From contig CAJNDS010001602.1 of assembly GCA_905221605.1 (NCBI GenBank), positions 350,501 through 414,500 on the forward strand: a stretch of DNA of 64,000 bases, written 5' to 3'. The stretch comes from Symbiodinium natans (Eukaryota > Sar > Dinophyceae > Suessiales > Symbiodiniaceae). A program made the position numbers and the translations under genes. How positions within the stretch are numbered: position 1 is the stretch's first letter; each line of letters starts with the position of its first letter. This document shows positions 37,204 through 48,400 of this stretch, piece after piece. The notes below the pieces were generated by a model that worked only from the letters and a program-made list of their open reading frames with translations, ran no database searches and was not told the DNA's origin.

Positions 37204-37343
37204 GGTTTAGGGTTTAGGGTTTAGGGTTTAGGGTTTTAGGGTTTAGGGTTTCGGGTTTCGGGTTTCGGGTTTAGGGTTTCGGGTTTAGGGTTTAGGTTTA
37301 TTTAGGGTTTAGTTTTAGGGTTTAGGGTTTTAGGGCTTAGGGT
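37204..37343. repeat. Interstitial telomeric array with TTTCGGG variants
   Basis: TTTAGGG array on the plus strand with a cluster of TTTCGGG copies at 37247-37280 and scattered indels. It ends directly in the satellite (ggttgaagcacgc). Confidence 0.95.
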
Positions 37344-37345
37344 TG

Positions 37346-37799
37346 AAGCACGCTTGTACGGCTTAAAAAGCGGGGGGGTTGGGGGGGTGGGGCAGCCCCC
37401 CCCCCCCCCATTTGCAACCCTGCTCACATGATGGGCGTCAACAAGTTTCTTGGGCTTTGAAGCACGCTCTGCACGGCTTAAAAAAAAGCGGGGGGTTTGG
37501 GGGGGGCGCAGCCCCCCATTTGCAAACACAATGCTCACACGATGTTTTTCAACTAGTTTCTTGGGCTTTGAAGCACGCTGGTACGGCTTAAAAAAGCGGG
37601 GGGGTTGGGGGGGCGCAGCCACAGCCCCATTTGCAACACCCTGCCACATGATGGGTGTCAACAAGTTTCTTGGGCTTTGAAGCACGCTCTGCACGGCTTA
37701 AAAAAAGCGGGGGGTTTGGGGGGGGGGCCAGCCCCCCCCCATTTGCAAACACAACGCTCACGATGTTTTCAACTAGTTTCTTGGGCTTTGAAGCACGCT
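37346..37799. repeat. Hairpin satellite, second block
   Basis: Four units of the satellite at 35430-36165, keeping the alternating variants, with small deletions inside the G and C runs. Confidence 0.9.
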
Positions 37800-37938
37800 T
37801 GGTTGAGGGTTTAGGGTTTAGGGTTTAGGTTTTAGGGTTTAGGGTTTAGGTTTAGGGGTTTAGGGTTAGGGTTTAGGGTTTAGGGTTTAGGGTTTAGGGT
37901 TTTTTAGGGTTTAGGGTTTAGGGTTTAGGGGTTAGGGT
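37800..37938. repeat. Interstitial telomeric array
   Basis: TTTAGGG copies on the plus strand with single-base indels, entered from the satellite at the same gaagcacgcttggtt point as the array at 36166. Confidence 0.95.
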
Positions 37939-38225
37939 CACATGATGGGTGTCAACAAGTTTCTTGGGCTTTGAAGCACGCTCTGCACGGCTCAAAAAAA
38001 GCGGGGGGGTTGGGGGGCAGCCCCCCCCCCATTTGCAAACACAATGCTCACACGATGTTTTTCAACTAGTTTCTTGGGCTTTGAAGCATGCTTGGTGCGG
38101 CTTAAAAGAAGCGTGGGGGGGTCACGCTCTGCACGGCTCAAAAAAAAGAGGCGGTGGGGTTTGGGGGGGCGCAGCCCCCCCCCCCACTTGCAAACACAAT
38201 GTTTTTTCAACTAGTTTCTTGGGCT
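37939..38225. repeat. Hairpin satellite, third block (duplicate of 35870-36150)
   Basis: About 280 bp nearly identical to 35860-36150, including the odd internal join where a unit is cut to cgtgggggggtcacgctctg. It is therefore a segmental copy of that stretch rather than new satellite growth. Confidence 0.85.
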
Positions 38226-38423
38226 TTTAGGGTTTAGGGTTTAGGGTTTAGGGTTTAGGGTTTAGGGTTTTGGGTTTAGGGTTTAGGGTTTAGGGTTTAG
38301 GGTTTATTTAGGGTTTAGGGTTTAAGGTTTAGGGTTTAGGGTTTAGGGTTCAGGGTTCAGGGTTCAGGGTTCAGGGTTAAGGTTTAGGGTTTAGGGTTTA
38401 GGGTTTAGGGTTTAGGGTTTAGG
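38226..38423. repeat. Interstitial telomeric array with TTCAGGG variants
   Basis: TTTAGGG array on the plus strand with a run of four TTCAGGG copies at 38346-38377. It passes straight into a CCTT tract. Confidence 0.95.
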
Positions 38424-38540
38424 CTTCCTTCCTTCCTTCTTTCCTTCCTTCCCTCCTTCCTTCCTTTCTGCCTTCCTTCCTTTGGTCCTTCTTCCTTCCT
38501 TCCTTCCTTTCTTCCTGTCTTTCTTTCCTTCTTTCCTTCT
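38424..38540. repeat. (CCTT)n tract
   Basis: Imperfect cctt repeats on the plus strand. A second such tract, with ccct interruptions, lies at 39080-39200. Confidence 0.9.
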
Positions 38541-38689
38541 AAAACCTACAAGAAATAACGCTTTCCTATGAAAATACAGAGGGAATTACGGCTTTTCGTA
38601 CGAAAAACCACGAAAATGCGTCAAATCCTTTAAAAAATAGAGGGAATGGTGGTTTTCTTAGGACAAACCAAGAAAATCGACAAAAACAA

Positions 38690-39075
38690 ACAAAAAATAG
38701 GCCCTCCCCTCAAAACGCTTGGAAACTTTACGGGAGTTTAGGGGCCTCGAGAAACTTAGAAACTTTAGGTGAGTTTAAGGGCCTCAGATTGCTCAGAGAC
38801 GTTAAGGGAGTTTAGGGGCCTCAAGAAACCGAGAAACTTTAAGAGGGTTCAGGGGCGTGAAAACACTTCGAGACTTTAAGGGAGTTTAGGGGCCTCAAAA
38901 CGCTTAGAGACTAGGGGCATCAGGGAACTTAGAAGCTTTACGTGAGTTTATGGGCCTCAAAACACTTATTAGAGACTTCAAGGACGTTTAGGGGCCTCAA
39001 AACGCCTAGAGACTTCAATGAAGTTTAGGAGCTTCAAGAAACTTAGCAACTTTAAGTTAGTTAAGGGGCCTCAGA
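38690..39075. repeat. About 55-bp repeat with gggagtttaggggcctcaa
   Basis: Seven or more diverged copies of a unit containing gggagtttaggggcctca and acgcttagagactt. Its core ttaggggcctc could derive from a telomere-like heptamer. Confidence 0.8.
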
Positions 39076-39079
39076 TTGC

Positions 39080-39200
39080 TTCCTTCCTTCCTTCCTTCCT
39101 TCCTTCCTTCCTGCCCTCCCTCCTTCCTTCCTTCCTTCCTTCTTGCCCTCCCTCCTTCCTTCCTTCCTTCCTTCCTGCCTTCCGTCCCTCCCTTCCTCCT
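39080..39200. repeat. Second (CCTT)n tract
   Basis: Imperfect cctt/ccct repeats on the plus strand between the 55-bp repeat and the T-rich right edge. Frames rich in S, F, L and P across it are artefacts. Confidence 0.9.
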
Positions 39201-39509
39201 CCCTTCCCTCTTGTCCTCCTATCTGAAAAAGGAAAGTTTTTTTTGATTGGAGAAAAGTTTTTTTTGATTGGAAAAAGTTTTTTTTTGATTGGAAAAAAGT
39301 TTTTTTGATTGGCATCCCACCCTCGCACCCTCAAACCGTCAGATCTCAAACCTGCAGCTCTCAGGCCGTGTCCCCGCCCCAAACCACCGAGTTGGGATCA
39401 GCCCGTCGGAGGAGGATCCTCGAAACGATTGTGGTTCATGCTGGGGCGTGAAGGACTTCAGGGAGTGCGGTTTCCTGAAGGGCTTGGGGTGTCGTGAGGG
39501 TTGCCGGGT

Positions 39510-39740
39510 TTAGAAGTTATGGCTTTTGGGAGGTCTGTTTGTACATGTCCGAAGGCCGTCAAAAGTGGACCCAGCAAACGCCGACAACTTCGCATTTAGA
39601 ATGCTTAGGGTTTTCTGAACGACCATGCTGCAGAAGACGAGCGTATCGAGTCCAAAGGCAAGCTTTCTAAAAGGCGATATCCTCCCCAAAAACCAAGCGA
39701 AGCCACGGGGGTTCAGTGGTTCCAGAGCATACATCCGCAA
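39510..39740 (-). CDS. Possible exon with a hydrophobic segment
   Basis: A minus-strand frame reads RKLAFGLDTLVFCSMVVQKT, moderately hydrophobic, in non-repetitive DNA just right of the repeat block. Boundaries and family are unknown. Confidence 0.3.
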   Translation of the reverse strand: MRMYALEPLNPRGFAWFLGRISPFRKLAFGLDTLVFCSMVVQKTLSILNAKLSAFAGSTFDGLRTCTNRPPKSHNF

Positions 39741-40559
39741 TTCCAGAACAGGATTCTTAGAAGCACCGGCTCCGAAACCTTATTTCTTCCAAAACGCAGG
39801 CTTCCAGCGCCTCTGCACAGCCCCAACATCGCCCACCGTGGCCGCCTACTTCAATTCAAGAAGGATTTATTTATTGAGCTGGCGCAAGGCTACTCCAAAA
39901 AAATTGGGGGGCCACGCGTGAAGCCCCGAAAAGCAGAAAAAACCTAGCGTTGCTGTCTCGGGGACGTGCAGCCGATCAGACATCAGGTTATCAATTTATC
40001 AAAGTGTTGCTATGTCGGGGTGCGTCGTGTCGACCAACAGAAAACATGTGACGCCACCAAGCCATGTTGACAATTGTTGCTATTTCAGGGTACATCACAT
40101 GACGAACAGGCATGAAGCAAACAAACACCATTGCGCCCTCGAATAAAACAGCCCTCCAGTTTAATTGGCACTTTCAGGACCCGATTGTTTCCATTCTCCA
40201 ACTGTGGTTACTTTCTGCGCTTTTTTGGTGCCTTTCTGGTGAAAACTCTTCCGTGTGGGATAGGGCCCAAGAATACTTATTCTGTAACCTGGGGCATCTT
40301 CTTTATCAACCTATGCCTGGAATCCAAAATGCCTGTAACGTCAAGTCTTAGAATTACCGAGCTCAAACCTTAACAGCCCTCTAACCCATAAAGCAGGAAT
40401 GCCCAAAGAAGACGAACATCCCAAAAGCCTTCATTAAGAGACATGAATCCTCGCCCGAAGGCGCGAAAACCCTAAAATTCCAAAAATGAAGCTTCTACAG
40501 CTCGAACACTCCAAAACTCCAAAACTTCCAACTCTCCACAACTCCACAAAACCCCAACC

Positions 40560-40768
40560 CTATCCAACCCCATCCAACCCCATCCAACCCCATCCAACCA
40601 CCCCATCCAACAACCCCATCCAACAACCCCATCCAACAACCCCATCCAACAACCCCATCCAACAACCCCATCCAACAACCCCATCCAACAACCCCATCCA
40701 ACAACTCCATCCAACAACCCATCCAACCCCATCCAACCATCCAACCCCATCCAACCCCCCAACCTCCC
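40560..40768. repeat. 13-bp minisatellite (CCATCCAACAACC)n
   Basis: About ten copies of ccatccaacaacc flanked by the shorter form ccatccaacc. It produces long artefactual frames on both strands. Confidence 0.95.
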
Positions 40769-41026
40769 CAGAAACAACTCCAAAACCTCAAGACACAAAT
40801 GGACCCGGCACCTGGCTTAGTCGTTCTGCCAGCCGCGTGCGATGCTCCGACTGCCTGGCCCGACGGCTCCACAGCCCGGTTAGCCGCTTGGGTGGGTTCA
40901 GGGCTTTATATGTGCTCCTGTCAGTGTCGCTACAGAGGATCTCAGGAGCATCTTGCCAAGACAAAGCCGGTTCGGCATGTTCTCGTCCAGGCCTCACGGC
41001 AACAGAGGCAGAGAAGGAGAGACAGG

Positions 41027-41330
41027 CAGAAAGGGAGAAAGAGAGAGAGAGAGAGAAAGAGAGAAAGAGAGAAAGAGAGAAAGAGAGAAAGAGAGAAAGA
41101 GAGAAAGAGAGAAAGAGAGAAAGAGAGAAAGAGAGAAAGAGAGAAAGAGAGAAAGAGAGAAAGAGAGAGAAAGAGAGAAAGAGAGAAAGAGAGAACGAGA
41201 GAAAGAGAGAAAGAGAGAAAGAGCAAAAGAGCGAAGAGAGAAAGAGAGGAAGAGAGAGAGAGAGAGAAAGGCTGAGTCAGGGAGAGGCTGAGTCAGGGAG
41301 AGTCCGAGAGAGAGAGAGAGAAACGAAAGA
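41027..41330. repeat. (GAAAGAGA)n purine tract
   Basis: A nearly pure purine strand of gaaagaga units, becoming irregular after 41220. Such homopurine mirror-type tracts can form triplex DNA. The 300-codon open frame running through this and the preceding minisatellite is an artefact. Confidence 0.95.
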
Positions 41331-42459
41331 AAGTGTCAGAGGCAGAGTCTCAGAGAGCGAACCCGAAACCATAAGCTTAAAGCTTTAAACCCGACACTTT
41401 GGGCCCGACCTCAACAGCCTAGTTACCTGCCTACGTTACCTCTGCAACAAGAACTTGTAGCCGAAATGTATAGGCGACTGGTATTGAAAAGTAAACATTC
41501 AACATGGAACCCTAAAGCCAAAACTACCCCCCAACAATGCAACCCTCTGAAAATCCCTCAAAACATCCTCAGAACCTTAAACCCTGAGAACGGTGAGCAA
41601 GGCCGCAGCTTGCCCCCTGTGGGGAGGGAGCCGGACCCAATGGACGCAGAGGCCTTGACTTTGTTTTGTTTCTTCCTCTGTTTTTTTCGGGGGTGGGGGG
41701 GCATGGGGGACCTGCGCCAAGAAGCTCTTGAACGTTTTGGAAACAGTTTCTCAGACCGACCTTGCTTGGGAAGGGTTTGTGAAACCCTAATCTGATTGCG
41801 CACGGGTGGTGAGATTTTCAGGAGTGTGTTGCCGGGCCCACCTTCGCGCCTGCCAAAGACCTAAAAGACAATGGCTGAGGGCACCGCAGTTATTTTCTGT
41901 ATATTCAAGGATTTTGAGGGCTGGGTGTTTGGAGCTTGGGGCGTGTTCAGGGAGGGGAAGGGCGGTGAGGCTGATAGGGTTCAATGGCCTAGCCGAATCC
42001 ACAATCATCCGAGAGCTGGGCGCCGGACGTGCCCCCACCACTCTGCGCAGGCTGCTGGCTATCCGAACCTAGAGGCTTCTGAGGCTGAAATCCTAGCCAC
42101 CATTCCAAACTCAACCCTCAACACTCCTTGAAAAAGCCCTTACAACAGCGCCTCCAAAGAAGCGCGGCGTGCTGCCACCCGCAAACGGCGTTGGCGAAGC
42201 CGCTGGAGGACCTGCGGATCTCAACGTACAAGAGGGCTCACAGCTTTCACAAAGGGCTTACAGTTACAAGGGTTTTTTCCCGGTGTTGTTTGGGCCTTTG
42301 GGGGTTTGGGGCCTTTGGGCCTGCTTGCTGGGTTCTGCAGGTTGAGTGGCTTTCCGTTCGGGCTGAGAGCCGAACGGTCCAAAAACTCACCTGTCGTTAT
42401 ACAGATAGAGCCTGCAGAAGATATAGAATCTGATGCTGACCCCTTGGACAACACCATCT

Positions 42460-42565
42460 AGAGTGTCAGATGGGGTCAGATGGGGTCAGACGGGGTCAGA
42501 CAGGGTCAGATAGGGTCAGATGGGGTCAGATGGGGTGTCAGATGGGGTCAGATGCAGTCAGATGG
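42460..42565. repeat. 10-bp minisatellite (GGGGTCAGAT)n
   Basis: About ten copies of ggggtcagat with cagac and tgtcagat variants. Confidence 0.9.
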
Positions 42566-44019
42566 GGTGAGGTGGTCCGGGCTTGGGGCTTTGGGTTATG
42601 CTTGGCAGATACAGAAACAGACAAAACCCAGCAACAACACCCAAAATGCTGCGTCGTGAAGCCCCGCCTGGCACTCCGGATTCGATACCCAAGGATCGCT
42701 TGAGCTCCTCGCGGCTCGCAGGTGTTTGTTAATACCATGAGAAGGTCAAAACGCCCAATCCTAAACCTTCCGAAGGTCTGTAAGCGCCCGCAGAGAGCGC
42801 CGACTCGTTGAAGCCCCTAGACATGAAGCTCGCTTGAGAAGCTGTGATGCGGTTCATGCTTCAGGGTTCAGGGCCCCACAAGGTCGGCCCGAAGACATCA
42901 AGAGTGGGCCCTCCTGGCAAAGTAGCCTTCAGACATCCTTAAACGCGACGTGGTGTCTACCCTGGCAAAACTCGTCATTCTACATATTTTTGTGTGGGGT
43001 TGTGAAACTTGATCTCAGTTTTTCTCCCCGCCCGGGTTTGTACTCGCTCAGGTCTCTTGGTCCGGGCTTCCCCCCGCAGCAAATCTTACGAAGAATCCCG
43101 CAAAGTATCCCGACAGTGCCCCCAGAGCATTCCAAGGACTCCAAGAGAGCACTCCGAGGGGCCAAAAGCTACAAAAAGCGCACCCAAGCAAACACATCCA
43201 ACATCTTCGCGCGACACGTAGCGGCGCAAGCCTCAGACAGCCGCGCGGGGCTTAGGCGGGAGCGTTTTAAGTGCGGAAAGTTTTGGACCACAATTTGTGC
43301 TCCCTCCAGGCACGGGCTGCGCGTGACTTTCTGGCTCGCTATCCGTGAGTTCCATGGCAAATGGCAGCAAATCGCAGCATGCTCTTGGCTTCACTGAGGG
43401 TGCCGACGGGTGTGCCGGGTGAGTGCCCTAAACATGTCTAAACCCTCTAAATTCCTCTGAAATGTGGAAGCCCATAGTGTTGGCACCGTGCTGGGGGACC
43501 CCGACGCACCTCTGAACGCAGAGCCGCAGGAAAGGCACCTAAAAATCCTGGATCCTGAATACCAACACCAAGACCCCCCTTCGGGCCTCCACGCTTTCCG
43601 TGCTCGCGTTGATGAGCCCTTGGAGCACCGAAACCTTTGCTGGCTAAACCTTTATGATTTGCATTCAACAAGTACCCTAATATAGCACAACCGCACAAAT
43701 ATCATACCATGATTAGTCAGGGTCAACGTCGTCATCAACATGACCCGGGAACATCAAGATTGTCGTTGGAAGCTGCCACCAAAGGTCTAGCCGAGTCTAG
43801 CCGGTGGGCCCAAGGGGAGCTTCATGGGCTGGGCTGTGGCGTTTTGAGGTTTAGGGAATGAGACCGTAAACCCCCAAACCCAAACCAGGACCTGTGCAGC
43901 CAGGCTGCGTAGTCGCGCAGCTGTGTCTTGGAAGCGCCTACACCTGGTCACATGTCCGAAGCAAGCTCGACACTAGCCTTGGTACAGCCGAAAAAAACCT
44001 TTGAACCCTGAACCCCTAG

Positions 44020-44130
44020 ATCTACAGTGGTGAAAAGCCAGCGTGAGCCCGTCTTCTCAATCAGCAGCCTTTGAAAGCCTCCTTGGAAGGGGGGCTGGCA
44101 TGTAGCATGGCCATATGCAGGCAGATCGGG
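44020..44130 (-). CDS. Exon-like segment, unrecognised
   Basis: A minus-strand frame reads GGFQRLLIEKTGSRWLFTTV after a possible GGAG|GC acceptor. It is non-repetitive and protein-like. Neighbouring exons were not joined. Confidence 0.35.
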
Positions 44131-44699
44131 TTGTGGCACAGCCCTGACCATCGTTGACCGCCGCAGACCTAAACATCTCCTTCAACGCTGCAACGCTGCA
44201 GGCTGTAGCTGGGTCTTGGGGCCTAGATTTTGCTAGGACTAATAGTTAAACTCAACTGGGGATGTGAGATCAATTTGTACAAAGTCGCATGCAACAACCC
44301 TAGAGCCACAAACCCCTAAAAGGGGTTTACGGTTTAGGCGGTTATATAAAGGTTCCCAACCTCCGAAACTCTAAGACCAGGGCGAGCAAGGGCCGCCCAG
44401 CGAGCAGTGACTGTCCGAGCCACGGCAGCCTACAAGCAGAAAGGCTAAGGAGTATAAAAAAAGTTGTATAGTGTCTATAAAGAGCCCATAGAAACGAGGC
44501 CATCAAAAGCAGGGCTCTCTCTGCACGACAACTTGACAAGAGTCGTTGGATTGTTATTCTCACTAACCTTTAAGGCTAAGGTTGTATTAGAGCAACGCAC
44601 CGTTTTATCGGTAATACAGAAACAAGTATTCACAACACCATCTTCAGCAATCAGCTTCAGTCCCAAACTGTCGCCCCTACATAGCCTGCGTTGAGCTGG

Positions 44700-45325
44700 T
44701 CATGCTTTCAAGAGGAAAGCTTTGGGCATGGAAAAACCCCGCGCCGTGTATCCCCAGGGTCGCAGGTTTAGGGTGTTGAGGCTCAAGATCTGAGAACGCG
44801 GCCCTATACCAAAAAACAAGCTGAGCCATTTTGCAGCAGCACAAGATAGCACAATGCAAACGTGTATTAACAAGTATGTCTCCGACCCAGTCTGCTGCGG
44901 GCGTGCAGGATTTCATGGTCCTGCTTCCATCACAGGTTGCCCCTCCAGATCCACTCATTGATGGAAGCGTGAACCCGCATGCTGGAGCGCGATGAAAATC
45001 TCGGCATGCTGCTGTAACCCCTCCCTAAGCCTAACTCCTGAGCCCCAGTCCCTACGCTTCAAGCTGCAAAATGCTGCAAGCCTCAAGTCAGCTCCGAGCA
45101 CATTCTCGGACTAAAAACAATGAAGAACAATAGCAGACAAGAGAACCCAAAAACGCACAACATGAGTATTTCAAATGATGCTTGAGGACTTGTGGGTTTC
45201 CAGACAAGTGCAAGTGCGAAAGGTCTAAGTGGTCTAGGCCTGCGACCTGAACAACTTAGTGCTCTCTCCGCCAAATCTTGCACAGATGACACTGAGACAC
45301 GCGCGCCGAGAAGGGTCTCCAACAC
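44700..45325 (-). CDS. Exon-like segments with a membrane helix
   Basis: Minus-strand frames at about 45105-45185 (ILMLCVFGFSCLLLFFIVFS, a strong membrane helix) and at about 44800-44935 (TRLHCAILCCCKMAQLVFWY). They may belong to one membrane protein. Junctions were not placed. Confidence 0.35.
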
Positions 45326-45329
45326 ATGA

Positions 45330-48300
45330 AGTCATTCGCGCAGGACAGAATTGTCTGCTTCTGCATGAAACCGCTCTGGCGTTATGCAATTTGCCTCGTC
45401 ACGCTCCCACCTTCATTGCGCTGCGTCATTTCAATGTTGCTCTTCTTCCCATGCGCCTAAACCCCAAACCCTGAAATTGCCGACTGGAAGGTTTCGGGTG
45501 GCGCAGCTGCCTCAACATATTGCACGAGGCTGCATGCCCCTCTGCATGAAAATTCAGATCCGCAGAAGACAAGTCTTGCGATTGAAGCTTTGCGAAAACT
45601 AGCTGAAGCGATGTAAGGCTTTTGTTTGCAGATGTGGGTACCGGGTTCATTTTGACGGTCGTGGATTTCACGCTGGAGGTGGTTTTGTTGATGCTGGGAA
45701 TTGCAGGCCCCTTATCATTCCAACCACATCGTGGAGACTTGCCCAGTGCTCTACTGGCGCAATGAGAGCCATTTTGGGTCCTCGTGAACTTCTCTAGCGA
45801 GACAAGCGGAGAATAGATTGGATGTCGCACAGGATCTCAGCCCTTCCTCTATCTGTACAGAAAGCAGAGTGAAGTGTTTGCTTGTGCGGTCTGGAGCGTG
45901 CTGTCTCCAGCACGGCTTTCGCAGAATTCTGGGAAGATCTGCTCTGATCCCGTGGCGAACCGAGGCCTGTGCTTGCGCATATACATCACAGTGCAGTGGA
46001 ATCTCTATCGTTAGGGCAAACGGCTTTAAGCTTGATGAATTCAGGCCATTCGTGAAATTAAGCAGTGCATGCGATTCCATGAACCGAGCCTCCTAGTAGA
46101 AGGCTGGCAAACTCAGCAGTCGACGCGCAACCCGCAGAGCCCCATGGGACCCATTTCCTAGTTCTGAAGCCTCAACTACGGAAGAGAAAAAGCTGTAACC
46201 ACAAGATACCACGTCAAGAAGAATATTGCCGAGGCTGCGTATCACTGTCAGCGATGAATCACACAGGACGTCGCAAGCGTGCACAGCTTGGACAGCGTGC
46301 TCCCGTGCTGTGCGTGTGCAGCCTGGAGTTGCACGCTACTGCACTTGGCAGGCTGTGATACGAACAGCGCACTTGTTGCGACGATATCTGATCAGCTCAC
46401 GAAGTGGGGGTTGTTCAACATTAGGGCCAGTTTTGACGGGACCTTCTTTTTTAGAAGTATAACGCCACCTATCAGGCTGCTTATGAACAATGAAAAGCTC
46501 CTAAGGCCCATAGGTAACAACCCGCACATATCTATACTCAGCATTATCTGACCACAGACATGCCGAAGCGGCAATGTAAAGGCAGAGGCGTCATCCCCTG
46601 CAGACGTGTGATTCGATGCACAGCCCGAGTAGCCCAACACCGCAATACCCTACACTCTGAGCACTTCGCGCTTGGATTAGGGTGTTGGAGTTGGAAGAAA
46701 TTGCAAAATTAGAGTGTAAGGAAGGCCTCACGCCTGCAGCCCAGCAGCGTCTAGGCCTGTGTTTTTGAGCTGTTTGTTCACTCCCCGAATGCCGGTGCGG
46801 CCGGACGACATTGGCGCAAGTCTTCTCGACATGTCGAATTTTTCGGGCTGCAACATATGCTCGAACCATAGGAACCGAGCCGCGGACTCCGCAGGAAAAC
46901 CTGAGCACAGCCTGATCTGCTGACCAGAGCTTCACGGAGCCAGGGCCCTTCGACCAACAAGCTCATTGGCTCAGGAATTACGAAGTCGCGCGGGTGAGAA
47001 AAGGACGTCTGCGTTAGCAACTACGCAGACTGGCCTGGCTTTCAAGTGCTGATTAAAGTAGCGGACGGCAACCGACAAGTGCGCATCACATCATAATTAG
47101 GGCTCACGGTCTGGGGGTCGAGCAGCTTTTCTGGGTTCCGGATATGGGATGATATGGGCATACCGCGTCCTGACTTCGAGCAAAGACTCAACGCACCTAA
47201 AAACAAATGACCCTTCCTGCATGATCAGCAAACATGCACGGTGCTGTTTCAGATTACGCAAGTCTGTCTGCAAAGCTGTGTATTTCCTTTGAGAGCAATA
47301 GTTGAAACCTACGGACTAGGTTGTTAGTTTCAATGTCTAACTACACTACACCTAACTTCCATGGGCTTCCTCGCACTGTGCGGGAGTCGGCCGATGCCCG
47401 AAGAACATTCCGTCTCATTCATCTCCATCCGCTACCTGGGGAACGCTTCTGAGTTCTACGAAGAATGAGTTCTTCGATATTGCCGGGCTGCACGACAAAC
47501 CCTAAAGCAATATGGCTCGCCGTTGTGTCTTCCGCTTGTTTGCTGGTTCGGTTTCTTTGACTTGGTTTTGTGGATTGCTTCCACTTGTGTTTCTCGGCTC
47601 GTCGGGTTCTTCCTGTCTTCCTCTGTACTATTCCTCGTCCTTCATTCCCTCCTTAAATTTTGAACAAGAATCCCTAAAGCCCACGCAATACGTCCAACAC
47701 CCTGCACCGAAACCCGATGCTGCAATGGAATCCCTGAAGACTAGGGTGCTGGTGGCTTGAGACATGGAAATGGGGGGGGACTTTGGATGTGGGTAAAGGG
47801 GGGCTTAGGGTTCGGCGCTGAGGGGCTTTTGGGATTTGGGCAACACATACTTAACTCAACAACCTCCACCCTTCTGCCGAAGATCTCCGAAGCTTCAGGC
47901 AAATAAGGGTTAGCTGTAGATGCTTGTTGGCCTTTTCTTGTCAAAAACGATTCCGAAGGGCACCCCGAACTCTCAACTTTCAACCCAGTCAGCCAGAATC
48001 CCACACTTTTCAGCAACGCGGCCTGTTTAAGAAGAAAGCTTCAGAACTCCGCTGTTGAAGCCCAGGGTGCCTGCCATCGCCTTGGTGGAAGTCAAGAGAA
48101 AACTGCAATTCAGAGTGTAAAGAGACAGAGCAGTGGTTGCAAACATATGTTCCCAATGTAATGCCCCGAACCTCTTCCCTACCGGTGGTGAGAACTGGAA
48201 GCTGGAGTCCGGGTTGGCGGATTGACAGCAACAGTGTTCCAGCATATTGTAATCTAAGCATCAGGAGGTTAGCCTCTAATTGTTTTACTGGGCCCTATAG

Positions 48301-48400
48301 GTCGAATCCCAAAAAAGGACTGCGGACCACCTGCAAACCTAGATACCGTAGAAAACGACCATGACATCTTGACCGGTTGGCAGCCGATCCGATCCAAGCT
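45330..48400. other. Lower-GC stretch without resolved gene
   Basis: From about 45.5 to 47.5 kb telomere-like heptamers are almost absent and AT content is higher than elsewhere. Two frames of roughly 90 to 110 codons overlap on opposite strands at 45751-46096. A plus-strand frame at 46279-46551 includes LTKWGLFNIRASFDGTFFF. I cannot choose between coding and chance. Confidence 0.3.

Larger units (their letters stand above)
35188..39305. repeat. Repeat block bounded by an exact 32-nt inverted repeat
   Basis: Positions 35188-35219 and 39274-39305 are perfect reverse complements over 32 nt; the core is ccaatcaaaaaaaaac and its complement. Weaker copies of the same A-rich/T-rich unit flank both: three to the left in 35134-35190 and three more on the right from 39232. 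Between them lie only satellites, telomeric arrays and minisatellites. The unit is low-complexity A/T, so part of the match could arise by slippage, but the cytosines and the ccaatc core are shared. Confidence 0.75.
39750..44020. other. Mostly spacer and simple repeats
   Basis: Apart from the listed repeats I see only weak candidates. A plus-strand frame at 40120-40350 has NTYSVTWGIFFINLCLESKM. A plus-strand frame at 42918-43010 has PSDILKRDVVSTLAKLVILH. A stretch at 41980-42060 is readable on both strands. Telomere-like copies recur (41505-41590, 43855-43885). No strand or gene can be assigned with confidence. Confidence 0.35.

Noticed and set aside
35430..38225. Many 60 to 175 codon frames across the satellite
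   Set aside because: They repeat the satellite unit in every frame and on both strands, with no selection against stop codons in any one frame.
39018..39382. Frames rich in S, F, L and P or in E, G, K and R
   Set aside because: They are translations of the CCTT tract and the T-rich repeats on both strands.
40486..41388. 300-codon plus-strand open frame, the longest in the window
   Set aside because: It is made of the 13-bp minisatellite and the GAAAGAGA tract; the protein would be P/T/N repeats followed by R/E/K repeats.
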